Below, in pieces: positions 27,207-35,579 of a DNA stretch of 64,000 nt (positions within the stretch are counted from its first letter, which is position 1; the number at the start of each line of letters is the position of its first letter). The position numbers and the translations under genes were made by a program. The DNA lies in contig NZ_MDFM01000014.1 in NCBI RefSeq assembly GCF_002939985.1, positions 30,026 to 94,025 on the forward strand, written 5' to 3'. This DNA is from Xanthomonas hortorum pv. cynarae (GTDB taxonomy: Bacteria > Pseudomonadota > Gammaproteobacteria > Xanthomonadales > Xanthomonadaceae). Under the pieces are notes generated by a model, which saw nothing but the letters and a program-made list of their open reading frames with translations, was not told the origin of the DNA and made no database searches.

Positions 27207-27985
27207 CTGTCTGGCCACTGCTGCATGTAGGCGTGTTTGCGAGTGTGGTGATGGTGATCGGCTGGCTGTGGCAACGCCGCAGCGGCAATGCCGGCCCGGT
27301 GGATGTGCTGTGGGCCGCGTGCCTGGCCGTCGCTGCGCCGTATTGCGCGTGGATGTCCGATGGCGCGCTGCTACCGCGCGTGCTGGTGGCCGTGCTCGGC
27401 GGCGTGTGGGGTGCGCGCCTGGCGCTGCATCTGGGCGTGCGCGTGTTCGGCGACCCGCACGAAGATGGCCGCTATCGCGCACTGCGTGAACACTGGAATG
27501 GCGATCAACGCAAATTCCTGGGCTTTTTCCTGGCGCAAGCGGTGGTGGTGGTGCTGTTTTCGGTGCCGTTTCTGGCCGCTGCCAGCAACCCGAATCCGGC
27601 CTGGAGCGTGTGGAGCAGCCTGGCAATTGCCGTGTGGTTGATCGCGGTCGGCGGCGAAGCGCTGGCGGATCGGCAACTGTCTGCGCACAAGGCCAATCCG
27701 GCCAATCGCGGCGTCACCTGCCGCAGCGGGCTGTGGCGGTATTCGCGCCATCCCAATTATTTCTTCGAGTTCGTGCATTGGTTTGCCTATCTGGCGCTGG
27801 CTGTCGGTGCGGGCCCGTGGCCCGTCGCGCTGTGCGCGCTCGGGCCGGTGGTGATGTTCGTGTTCTTGTATCGCTTCACCGGCATTCCCTACACCGAGCA
27901 GCAGGCGCTGCGCTCGCGTGGTGAGGACTATGCGCAGTACCAACGCAGCACCAGCGCATTTTTCCCGTTTCCCCCTTCGTCCTGA
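27203..27985 (+). CDS. DUF1295 family membrane protein (steroid 5-alpha-reductase/ICMT fold)
   Basis: 260 residues with about six membrane helices. The family C-terminal motif is SGLWRYSRHPNYFFEFVHWF (~176-195), with YTEQQALRSRGEDYAQYQ near the end. DUF1295 proteins share the fold of steroid 5-alpha-reductases and isoprenylcysteine methyltransferases, so a double-bond reduction or membrane methyl transfer on lipid is plausible. The start overlaps the upstream stop (ATGA), and the next gene follows after 17 bases. Confidence 0.88.
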   Translation: MTVWPLLHVGVFASVVMVIGWLWQRRSGNAGPVDVLWAACLAVAAPYCAWMSDGALLPRVLVAVLGGVWGARLALHLGVRVFGDPHEDGRYRALREHWNGDQRKFLGFFLAQAVVVVLFSVPFLAAASNPNPAWSVWSSLAIAVWLIAVGGEALADRQLSAHKANPANRGVTCRSGLWRYSRHPNYFFEFVHWFAYLALAVGAGPWPVALCALGPVVMFVFLYRFTGIPYTEQQALRSRGEDYAQYQRSTSAFFPFPPSS

Positions 27986-28002
27986 GTCGCCTGGAGAGTC
28001 GT

Positions 28003-29073
28003 ATGTCCACCGTTACCATCCCGCCCTCCTCGCTGCCGGAAGAATCCTTCGCCACCCGGCTGGCCGAATCCGGCCTGCTGCCCGATGCCGCATTGCGTTA
28101 CGGCATCCGCCGACTGTGCGCGCAGCGCTTGCGCGATGAGCGCGGCGACGGCGCCGATGCCAGCGGCGAACGTCAACGCGCGTTTATCGACAGCCTGCGT
28201 GCCAGCGCGATCGCGATCGAAACCGATGCCGCCAATCGCCAGCACTACGAGTTGCCGCCGCAGTTCTTCACCCTGTGCCTTGGGCGCCGGCTCAAATACA
28301 GCAGCTGCTATTGGGACACGACCACGCCGGATCTGGATGCCGCCGAAGAACGCATGCTGGCGCTGTACGGCGAGCGTGCCGAGCTGGCCGACGGCCAGCG
28401 CATTCTGGAACTGGGCTGCGGCTGGGGCTCGCTGACCCTGTGGATGGCCGAACGCTATCCCGGCGCCACCATCACCGCGGTGTCCAACTCACGCCCGCAG
28501 CGCGCGCATATTCTGGAACAGTGCCGCGTGCGTGGCTTGAGCAACGTGCAGGTCATCACCGCCGACGTCAACGCGCTGGCGCTGCCGCCGGGCAACTTCG
28601 ACCGTGTGGTGTCGGTGGAAATGTTCGAGCACATGCGCAATTACCGCGAGTTGCTGGCGCGCGTCGGCAGCTGGCTGGCGCCGGGCGGCAAGCTGTTCGT
28701 GCATGTCTTCTGCCATCGCGATCTGGCCTACCCGTTCGAAGTGGCCGGCGAAGACAACTGGATGGGGCGGCACTTTTTCACCGGCGGGCTGATGCCGGCC
28801 ACCGATACCTTGCTGCATTTCCAGCAGGACGTGGTGATCGAACAGCGCTGGGTGCTGTCGGGCGAGCATTACGAAAAGACCGCCAATGCCTGGCTGGAGA
28901 ATCAGGACCGCCACCGCGAGCAGATCATGCCGCTGCTGAAGCAGACCTACGGCGAGGATGCGCAGCGCTGGTGGCAACGCTGGCGGATGTTCTGGCTGGC
29001 CTGCGCGGAGCTGTTCGGTTACGACCAGGGCCGCGAATGGGGCGTGGCGCACTATCGCTTCGTCAAGCGTTGA
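28003..29073 (+). CDS. SAM-dependent methyltransferase (CFA-synthase-like)
   Basis: 356 residues. The class I methyltransferase motif is ILELGCGWGSLTLWMAERYP (~131-150), with SVEMFEHMRNYRELLARVG (~205) as the post-I acid loop. The C-terminal half is like that of CFA synthases and plant coclaurine N-methyltransferase-like proteins (WVLSGEHYEKTANAWLENQD). It is the second CFA-superfamily enzyme in the operon, and the operon's last gene. The likely substrate is the acyl chain or head group modified by the preceding enzymes, which is inference. Confidence 0.88.
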   Translation: MSTVTIPPSSLPEESFATRLAESGLLPDAALRYGIRRLCAQRLRDERGDGADASGERQRAFIDSLRASAIAIETDAANRQHYELPPQFFTLCLGRRLKYSSCYWDTTTPDLDAAEERMLALYGERAELADGQRILELGCGWGSLTLWMAERYPGATITAVSNSRPQRAHILEQCRVRGLSNVQVITADVNALALPPGNFDRVVSVEMFEHMRNYRELLARVGSWLAPGGKLFVHVFCHRDLAYPFEVAGEDNWMGRHFFTGGLMPATDTLLHFQQDVVIEQRWVLSGEHYEKTANAWLENQDRHREQIMPLLKQTYGEDAQRWWQRWRMFWLACAELFGYDQGREWGVAHYRFVKR

Positions 29074-29116
29074 TCGAAGCAAGGCTGATCGACGCAGCAG
29101 CGCGGACCAAAACGAC

Positions 29117-29141
29117 ATCGCGGCCAGCTGATGGCCGCGAT
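29117..29141. terminator. Hairpin after the lipid-modification operon
   Basis: A perfect 10-bp stem (ATCGCGGCCA / TGGCCGCGAT) encloses a five-base loop, 43 bases after the methyltransferase stop. There is no T-tract. It probably marks the 3' end of the operon transcript, or stabilises it. Confidence 0.55.
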
Positions 29142-29318
29142 GTGTCGGCTTCAATTCGGCTCTTCAACAACGCTGGCACGCAGATCAGCGCGTTGGCTGG
29201 CAATGCCAGCTCGGCACGCAAGCAGGTTTTCGTAACTGGCTGCTGAGGCAGCTGCAATGTTGCAGATCATAGGGTCGCAGCGCGCGATCGCTCGGCGATC
29301 CGCGCGCCGCCATGTGAC

Positions 29319-29666
29319 TCAGCCCGCCGCAGCGGTGATCACGATTTCCACCTTCCACTCCGGCCGCGCCAGTTTGGCTTCGACAGTGGCACGTGCGGGC
29401 GTAAAGCCATGCGGCACCCACTCGTCCCAGGCCTTGTTCATGCCGTCGAAATCGGCGATGTCGGCCAGGAAGATTTCCGCACGCAGGATCTTGGTCTTGT
29501 CGCTGGCCGCCTGCGCCAGCAATTTGTCGATTTCGCCCAGCACCTGGCGGGTCTGCCCGGTGATGTCTTCGCTGGTGTCCTCGGCAATCTGGCCGGCCAG
29601 ATAGCACACGCCGCCATGCACGGCCATTTCGGACATCCGCGGACCTGTATCGAATCGCTGCACCAT
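29319..29666 (-). CDS. RidA family protein
   Basis: 115 residues, one YjgF/RidA domain. The start at 29666 has an AGGAAG ribosome site. Landmarks are the conserved Arg in FTPARATVEAKLARPEW (~residue 92) and the C-terminal VEIVITAAAG, where canonical RidA has a catalytic Arg and a carboxylate. RidA enzymes hydrolyse reactive enamine/imine intermediates from PLP enzymes. This may be a divergent subgroup rather than RidA proper. It lies ten bases downstream of the DUF998 gene, likely on one transcript. Confidence 0.87.
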   Translation of the reverse strand: MVQRFDTGPRMSEMAVHGGVCYLAGQIAEDTSEDITGQTRQVLGEIDKLLAQAASDKTKILRAEIFLADIADFDGMNKAWDEWVPHGFTPARATVEAKLARPEWKVEIVITAAAG

Positions 29667-29676
29667 TTCAGACTTC

Positions 29677-30384
29677 CTACGGTTGATTGACCCGGGCATT
29701 GTCCCGCGAATGCGGCAAACATGCAGCCTGCGCATGTACGTCGCGCGCTAGCCACCGCCCAACCAGCACCATCCAGGACACGATCGCCACGATAGCACTC
29801 TTCTGGCTGATACCCGGCGGCGCGCTGGTCACGCTGACGTGGAACAACAACAGCGCAAATGCCACCAAGCCCAGACCGAATGCCGGTACGAAATGCTGGC
29901 GCCACCAACGATCACGACGGAAATACCAGGATTGCAGCAATATCGCTGCAATTACGCACAGAAATGCGGTATTGGCCGACAACAGATGCACCATCGTCGC
30001 CGCGTCGGGTGCGAGCACCGGCATCCAGCTGTCGCCGATCGCCACCGCGCTCAGGCCTACTGCCGCCATGCAGAACAAGCCCACCACCGTGCGACTGCAT
30101 GCGACCGGCGCCAGCGCCACGTACAGACCCAGCACCAGCCACGCCATGGCTGCGGCCAGCAGGCAATAGGCGGTGCGCAGCAGCAAGCCGTAAGCGCCGT
30201 GCAGGTAGGCACTCAGTTGTGCATCGATCCAGTCCAGATCGCCGCGCAGCCATTGCAGCAACACCACCAGAGCGATGAAGGCCACGCCCGTCCCTGCGGT
30301 GATCGCACCGGCGTAACCGCTCCAGCGTGGCGGACATGCCCGCCGGGTTTGCGCAGCAGCGCGGTGATCGCATGCATTCCCCAT
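29677..30384 (-). CDS. DUF998 family membrane protein
   Basis: 235 residues with six hydrophobic helices (AGAITAGTGVAFIALVVLLQ, then LLAAAMAWLVLGLYVALAPV, TVVGLFCMAAVGLSAVAIGD and others). The topology fits DUF998. The start at 30384 (MGNACDHRAAAQ) is chosen because membrane helices begin soon after; the upstream extension is Arg/His-rich and unlikely. Function unknown. It is followed within 10 bases by the RidA-like gene and is divergent from mprF across 258 bases. Confidence 0.8.
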   Translation of the reverse strand: MGNACDHRAAAQTRRACPPRWSGYAGAITAGTGVAFIALVVLLQWLRGDLDWIDAQLSAYLHGAYGLLLRTAYCLLAAAMAWLVLGLYVALAPVACSRTVVGLFCMAAVGLSAVAIGDSWMPVLAPDAATMVHLLSANTAFLCVIAAILLQSWYFRRDRWWRQHFVPAFGLGLVAFALLLFHVSVTSAPPGISQKSAIVAIVSWMVLVGRWLARDVHAQAACLPHSRDNARVNQP

Positions 30385-30642
30385 CAACAGCCTGTCTCCC
30401 CTGCAACTGTCATCTGATCCATCCGGCTCCCCGACGGCACCTACGCGTGGCTTTGCCCTATGATGCGCGCGGCCGCCATGCGCGGACAAATATCGGCATG
30501 GCCGAACCTTAGCGTTCACTTCATTTCTGCATTGACGCGATCACGCTGCACGCACTTCAATCGACCGGCCCATGCAGACCCCCCGCGCGCGGCACATTCC
30601 GTGCATGCACCTTCTTTCCCTCAAGCAGATCCCGTTGCCCTC

Positions 30643-33207
30643 ATGACGGATACCCCCGTGTCTTCCGAAACGCCCGCCAGCGGTTGGCGTCGCGCCCTGC
30701 CGGTGATCATCAGCCTGGCGATCCTGGCGATGGCGCTGCACGCGCTGTCCTCTCAGTTCACTGACCACGGCTATCGGCAGATCCGCCAGGCGTTCCGTGA
30801 ACTGGGGGTCGGCCAGATCGCGCTCACCCTGCTGCTGGGCTTGAGCAGCTACGCCTGCCTGGTGGGCTTTGACTGGGTGGGGCTCAAGCGCACAGGCAAG
30901 CGCTTGCATCCGGCGCGGGTGGGCATCACCGCGTTCATGGCGCACGCGGTCGGGCAGACATTGGGCTTTGCCGCACTGACCGGCGGCGCGGTGCGCTTGC
31001 GCGGTTATGGCAGCGTGGGGCTGACCCTGGCCGAGATCGGCCAGGTGGTGCTGATGAGCACGCTGGGCTTCGTCTTCGGCGCCTGGGTGCTGCTTGGCCT
31101 GGCCTTGATGCTGGAACCGGAAGCGGCCGCACGCGCCCTGCCGATCGCTGCCGAAGGCATCCGCATCGCCGGCATCGCCTTGCTGGTCGGCTATGTGGCG
31201 ATGCTGGTATTGGTCGGCAGACAGGGCCGCGAATTCGGCATCCGCAGCCATCGCTTCTGGCTGCCCGATCGCACCACGGTGCTCGGCGTGACCGCGCTGA
31301 GCGTGGTCGAACTGGGCCTGGCTGCGGCCGCGTTCTACGTGCTGCTGCCGCCGGATCCGGGCACCGGCTATTTCGGTTTTATCGGCATCTGGTTGGTGGC
31401 GGTGGTCGCCGGCCTGATCTCCACCGTGCCGGCTGGCCTGGGCGTGTTCGAGTGGAGCCTGCTCAAGCTGCTGCCGCATGTCACCCCCGCCGCCGTGCTG
31501 GCCGCGGCGCTGGCCTACCGGGTCACCTACTACATCGTGCCGTTGCTGATCTCGGTGGCAATGGCGGCAGCTTCCGGCCTGGGTGCGCCAGTGCGCGCCA
31601 GTGCGAGCACCGCACGCACGGTGTGGAAGGCGTTTCGCCCGTGGCTGCCGCAGATTCTGGCCTTGGCGGTGTTTGCGGTGGGTGCGGCGCTGATGATCGA
31701 CGGCACCTTACCCACGCCCCGCGCGCGTCAGGAAGTGGCGCCGCTGCCGCTGATCGAAACCTCGCATCTGCTGGTCAGCCTGGGCGGCATGTTGTTGTTG
31801 CTGATCGGCCAGGGTCTGCAGCGCCGCAGCCATGCGGCCTGGGCGCTGGCGCTGGGTGTGTGCGTGCTGTTGCCGCCGCTGTCGCTGTTACGCGGCAGCC
31901 ATATTTCGGTGTCGCTGTCGGCGGCATTGGCGGCGGTTGCGCTGTGGGCGGCACGCCGCGAGTTCTATCGCCAGGGCGCGCTGCTGGACGAAGCCTGGTC
32001 GTGGCGCTGGCTGAGCAATCTGGGCCTGGTGCTGGTGGCCACGTTCTGGCTGCTGTTCTTCGTCTACAGCCATGTCGAATACAGCAACGACCTGTGGTGG
32101 CAGTTCGCCACCTCGGCCAATGCGCCGCGTGCGTTGCGCGCCGCGCTGATCCTGTGCGTGGGCGTGATCGTGTTCGGCGTGGCGCGCCTGCTACGTGGCG
32201 GGCGCCGCCTGATGCCGGCCGCCGATGCGCACACGCTGCAGACGCTGGCACCGATTCTGGCCATCAGCACTGACACCCAGGCCTGCCTGGCGTTGACCGG
32301 CGACAAGGCGTTTTTGCTCGATGAGCAGGGGCGTGGGTTTGTGATGATGCAGCGCTACGGCGGCTCGCTGATCTCGATGGGCGATCCGGTCGGCCCGCCG
32401 GAGGTCGCGCGGGCGTTGATCTGGCGCTTCCGCGAAGAAGCCGACCATATGGGTCTGCGCCCGGTGTTCTACCAGGTCGGCGAAAAATACTGGCAGACCT
32501 ATCTCGACATGGGGCTGACCCTGGTCAAGCTGGGCGAAGAGGCGATCGTGCCGCTGGAAGGCTTCACCCTGGAAGGCCGCGACCGTGCCGATCTGCGCCA
32601 GGCCTGGAACCGCGGCAAACGCGGCGGCCTGACCTTCCGCATGCTGCAATCCGAGCAAGTGGAGGCGGTGCTGCCGCAGCTGGCCGAGGTCTCCGAGCAG
32701 TGGCTGGAAGAAAAAGCCGGCGAAGAGAAAGGCTTTTCGTTGGGCAGCTTCGATGCGGAATACCTGCGCCGGTTTCCGGTAGCGGTGGCCGAGGCGGAAG
32801 GGCAGATCATGGCCTTCGCCAACGTGTGGTGGGCGCCGGCCGGCGGCGAGCTGTCGGTGGATCTGATGCGCCACAGCGCGCAGGCGCCCAAGGGCACCAT
32901 GGACTTCCTGTTTATCGAGCTGTTCCTGTGGGGCCAGGCCAATGGCTACACGCGCTTCTCGCTGGGCATGGCGCCACTGTCGGGCATGGCCGAGCATCGC
33001 CTGGCCGGCCGCTGGAACCGCTTCGCCAGCCTGGTCGCGCGGCACGGCGAACGCTTCTACGGGTTCAGCGGCCTGCGCCGCTTCAAGTCGAAGTTCGCGC
33101 CAACCTGGCGCCCGCGCTATCTGGTCGCGCCGGGCGGCATGCATTTGCCGTCGGCGTTACTGGATGTGACCCGCTTGATCTCGGTGGATCCTGGTCGGCA
33201 GGAATAA
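30643..33207 (+). CDS. mprF: Bifunctional lysylphosphatidylglycerol synthase/flippase
   Basis: 854 residues. The N-terminal ~520 residues form a flippase domain with about 13-14 membrane helices (UPF0104/YbhN-like, with GGAVRLRGYGSVGLTLAEIG). The C-terminal ~330 residues are the DUF2156 aminoacyl-transferase domain (MGDPVGPPEVARALIWRF, VFYQVGEKYWQTYLDMG, ending RRFKSKFAPTWRPRYLVAPG). MprF transfers Lys from Lys-tRNA to phosphatidylglycerol and flips the product outward, lowering surface charge and sensitivity to cationic peptides. Amino-acid specificity is not certain. The gene faces an acvB/virJ homologue 682 bases away. Confidence 0.93.
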   Translation: MTDTPVSSETPASGWRRALPVIISLAILAMALHALSSQFTDHGYRQIRQAFRELGVGQIALTLLLGLSSYACLVGFDWVGLKRTGKRLHPARVGITAFMAHAVGQTLGFAALTGGAVRLRGYGSVGLTLAEIGQVVLMSTLGFVFGAWVLLGLALMLEPEAAARALPIAAEGIRIAGIALLVGYVAMLVLVGRQGREFGIRSHRFWLPDRTTVLGVTALSVVELGLAAAAFYVLLPPDPGTGYFGFIGIWLVAVVAGLISTVPAGLGVFEWSLLKLLPHVTPAAVLAAALAYRVTYYIVPLLISVAMAAASGLGAPVRASASTARTVWKAFRPWLPQILALAVFAVGAALMIDGTLPTPRARQEVAPLPLIETSHLLVSLGGMLLLLIGQGLQRRSHAAWALALGVCVLLPPLSLLRGSHISVSLSAALAAVALWAARREFYRQGALLDEAWSWRWLSNLGLVLVATFWLLFFVYSHVEYSNDLWWQFATSANAPRALRAALILCVGVIVFGVARLLRGGRRLMPAADAHTLQTLAPILAISTDTQACLALTGDKAFLLDEQGRGFVMMQRYGGSLISMGDPVGPPEVARALIWRFREEADHMGLRPVFYQVGEKYWQTYLDMGLTLVKLGEEAIVPLEGFTLEGRDRADLRQAWNRGKRGGLTFRMLQSEQVEAVLPQLAEVSEQWLEEKAGEEKGFSLGSFDAEYLRRFPVAVAEAEGQIMAFANVWWAPAGGELSVDLMRHSAQAPKGTMDFLFIELFLWGQANGYTRFSLGMAPLSGMAEHRLAGRWNRFASLVARHGERFYGFSGLRRFKSKFAPTWRPRYLVAPGGMHLPSALLDVTRLISVDPGRQE

Positions 33208-33250
33208 GGCCGCGTGCCTTTGTGCGAAATGCTTCGGTTTACTGAGGGGC

Positions 33251-33352
33251 GCTTGCGCGCGTGCCGGCATGGGACACGCCGCAAGTACGTCCGTGTAGGC
33301 TCTTACGCGGCATCCATGCCGCGTAAGGTCCCACGCCGGCACGCGCGCAAGC
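33251..33352 (+). repeat. Structured dispersed repeat, copy 3
   Basis: The outer arms 33251-33275 and 33328-33352 pair over 24 of 25 positions (GCTTGCGCGCGTGCCGGC side). The inside has the same 27-base asymmetric strand as copy 1, with no differences that I can see, and the same TTACGCGGCAT inner stem. Only the outer arms have a new sequence. Confidence 0.88.
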
Positions 33353-33558
33353 ACCTTCGGTTGGCGTCGGTAGCTGAAGGAACAGCGTTGCCTGGTTGAT
33401 TGATCATGCCTTGAAGCGTGGCCTTCGCTGGCGAAGTCATGACAAAGCGATAGACGAATGCAGCATCGAGTATCGACTGCGGAATCCGCAGGCATGACGC
33501 CTACATAAAGTCATTCATAAAGTCATTGCTTGCCGATCAGCAGTCGCGAAAAGTGGAA

Positions 33559-33665
33559 GCGTGGTGCCGCGTCCAGGGGCGGGACCGTGTGGCGGCATGG
33601 ATGCCGCCACCGAGCCTACATGGACGTACTTGCGGCGTGTCCCGACACTGGATGCGGCACCGCGC
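33559..33665 (-). repeat. Structured dispersed repeat, copy 4 (inverted)
   Basis: In inverse orientation, the outer arm GTGGTGCCGCGTCCAG (33561-33576) pairs with CTGGATGCGGCACCGC (33648-33663) with two wobble-type differences, and GGGAC/GTCCC junctions lie inside. The inner stem is the GTGGCGGCAT type seen in copy 2. The asymmetric strand (reverse complement AAGTACGTCCATGTAGGCTC) differs by one base from copies 1, 3 and 5. Confidence 0.85.
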
Positions 33666-33727
33666 GCAAGCCGAACAAGCAGACGAAGTCAGCTGGTTTC
33701 GTGGGAATGCTTCGGTTTGCTGCGGGC

Positions 33728-33829
33728 GCTTGCACGCGTACCGGCATGGGACACGCCGCAAGTACGTCCGTGTAGGCTCTTACGCGGCATCCATGCCGCG
33801 TAAGGTCCCATGCCGGCACGCGTGCAAGC
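33728..33829 (+). repeat. Structured dispersed repeat, copy 5
   Basis: The outer arms 33728-33752 and 33805-33829 pair over 24 of 25 positions. Compared with copy 3, a G-C pair in the outer stem is replaced by A-T on both sides (GCTTGCACGC with GCGTGCAAGC, against GCTTGCGCGC with GCGCGCAAGC), a compensatory change. The interior is unchanged. Confidence 0.88.
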
Positions 33830-33889
33830 ACCTTCGGATATTGTCGGTGACTGAAGGAAAAGCTGCGGATGGAAAGATGCCACGCTCGC

Positions 33890-35263
33890 TTACGGCTTCG
33901 ACAGCCCGTGCAACTGCTCCATGATCACCTTGGCCAAGGTAGCGTAATCGCCCTTGAAGTGATGATCGCCCGGCAGCGCAACCCGTTTGGCCGCCTGCGC
34001 CGGCAGGCTCGGGCAAAGCGCGTCCTCATCGTCCTGGCCGTAGATGCACACCGTAGTGCCGGCCGGCAGGCGCTGCACTTCTGGTGCGATCGGCAGGCCA
34101 TCGTCGTCCGAACCCAGCCAGTTGCTGACATGGAACTCGTAGTCGGCCAGCTTGCCCACCGACAACAGCGCCGTCATGCGGATGTTTTGCCTGGTCTGCG
34201 CCGGTAGCTTGTTGATCGCTGCCGGCAACACGTCCGCGCCTTGCGAAAAGCCGATCAGCACCACCCGCTGACGCTGCCAACGCTGCGCATAGAAGCGCGC
34301 GATGCGGTCCAGATCGGTCGCGAAGCCCTGCGGCGTGCGTTCTGTCCAGAAGTAACGCAGCGAATCCAGGCCGACCACCGGAATACCCTGCGCGGCCAGC
34401 GCGTCGGCCACTTCTTCGTCCAGACCCGCCCAGCCACCATCACCGGAGACGAAGATCACAAAGGTGTCGTCGTCGCTGTCGCCGTCGGGTTTGGCCGGCA
34501 CTTCCACCACTGGCAGATCGGCCAGACCGCCCGGCGGCGGCGGCAGGGCCACGCCCTTCTGCTCGCCCAACGAGCGAGCGGCAGCGCGCAGGCCCGGCAG
34601 AATATCGCCCTGCGCGGAACGCGTGAACGTGCGCGCCTGCGGCACCTGCTTGAGGAAGGCGTTCTCGGTCGCGGCCGGGCAACGCTTGTCCTGGCTGCCG
34701 GCCAGCACCCAGGGAATCTGCAGCGGCACCGGGAGCAGCGCGTTGCTGCCCGGACGCACGCCCGGCTGGCAGATCGCCTGGTCGGAGACCGCCGCCGGGC
34801 ACAGCCCATCGGTGAGCACGCCGGCCAGCACATGCGGCTTGGCTTGTGCCCCGATCGCATAAGCCAGTGCCGCTCCATCGCCGTCGCCGATCAGCAACGG
34901 CAGACGGTAGGTGGGGATGTGATAGAAGGCCTGCAAATAGCGGGAAAAGTTCTCCACATCGCCGACCGAGAACGTGCAGGTGCCGCCGGCCTTGCGCAGC
35001 ACCGCGTACAGATGTGCGGTGTCCACAATCGCCACCATCGCGCCATCGGCACGCAAGCTTTCTGCCTGGGCCTGGCGCTTGGCGGCATTGCCGGCACCGC
35101 TTAGCCAGATCACTACACGCTGCGGCTCGCCCTTGGGCATCAGCACCGGCACCTGTTCGAAACGGCCATGGCTTACCGGTTGCGGTGCCTGTGCGGCGAC
35201 CGCGCCCGATAGCGCCAACACCGCCGCGCCGCAGAGCGCGCTCCACATCTCAAGTCGTCGCAT
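33890..35263 (-). CDS. AcvB/VirJ family periplasmic hydrolase
   Basis: 457 residues with a signal peptide (MRRLEMWSALCGAAVLALSGAVAAQ). The N-terminal AcvB half contains VIWLSGAGNAAKRQAQAESL. The C-terminal VirJ alpha/beta-hydrolase half has VSGDGGWAGLDEEVADALA, nucleophile elbow GFSQGADVLP (~residue 340) and a terminal His in LPGDHHFKGDYATL. In Agrobacterium, AcvB is reported to hydrolyse lysyl-phosphatidylglycerol and is needed for virulence. The gene lies tail-to-tail with mprF, the lysyl-PG synthase, which strongly supports the same role here. Confidence 0.9.
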   Translation of the reverse strand: MRRLEMWSALCGAAVLALSGAVAAQAPQPVSHGRFEQVPVLMPKGEPQRVVIWLSGAGNAAKRQAQAESLRADGAMVAIVDTAHLYAVLRKAGGTCTFSVGDVENFSRYLQAFYHIPTYRLPLLIGDGDGAALAYAIGAQAKPHVLAGVLTDGLCPAAVSDQAICQPGVRPGSNALLPVPLQIPWVLAGSQDKRCPAATENAFLKQVPQARTFTRSAQGDILPGLRAAARSLGEQKGVALPPPPGGLADLPVVEVPAKPDGDSDDDTFVIFVSGDGGWAGLDEEVADALAAQGIPVVGLDSLRYFWTERTPQGFATDLDRIARFYAQRWQRQRVVLIGFSQGADVLPAAINKLPAQTRQNIRMTALLSVGKLADYEFHVSNWLGSDDDGLPIAPEVQRLPAGTTVCIYGQDDEDALCPSLPAQAAKRVALPGDHHFKGDYATLAKVIMEQLHGLSKP

Positions 35264-35334
35264 GTCGCACCATCGAAAAAAAAGTGGTTCAAAGATAATC
35301 GTTCCAGGCTGCAGCGCGAAGCGCGACGCTTCGC

Positions 35335-35517
35335 TTACGGCGCACTCGCTTGCTGACGCGCTTCCCAGGCTGCCAGTGCCTGCCGGTAGCGCGCCAGTTC
35401 CTCGGCGTACATATCATGCACGCACAACGGGCAACCGCTTTCGCAGCACTCATTGGGCGCAGGCGGCTCGGGGGGTTGCGGGCGTGGATCGGTGGCGGAA
35501 ACGGCGCTGTCGTGCAT
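35335..35517 (-). CDS. Oxidoreductase-like domain small protein
   Basis: 60 residues. A Pro-rich N-terminus is followed by the motif CCESGCPLCVHDMYAEEL and YRQALAAWEAR, which matches the short 'oxidoreductase-like, N-terminal' family of Cys-rich proteins. The four cysteines suggest metal or redox binding. Function unknown. It is separated from the acvB-type gene by 71 bases and transcribed in the same direction. Confidence 0.85.
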   Translation of the reverse strand: MHDSAVSATDPRPQPPEPPAPNECCESGCPLCVHDMYAEELARYRQALAAWEARQQASAP

Positions 35518-35579
35518 GCGCCATTGTAGCGTGCGCTGTTGCTGTGCCTGGATGAACCGCCAGGATCATCGGCACCGGA

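Larger units (their letters stand above)
33208..33889. other. Convergent intergenic region carrying three structured repeats
   Basis: No coding sequence is supported; short frames here simply run through the repeats. Two direct copies of the structured repeat (33251-33352 and 33728-33829) share flanks on both sides, from about 33226 to 33389 and from about 33709 to 33870. An inverted copy lies between them (33559-33665). The region separates the 3' ends of mprF and acvB/virJ. Confidence 0.8.

Noticed and set aside
33226-33870. CRISPR-like array of repeats
   Set aside because: The units are ~100-base hairpins in both orientations with long unequal spacing and no cas genes. They are dispersed structured repeats.
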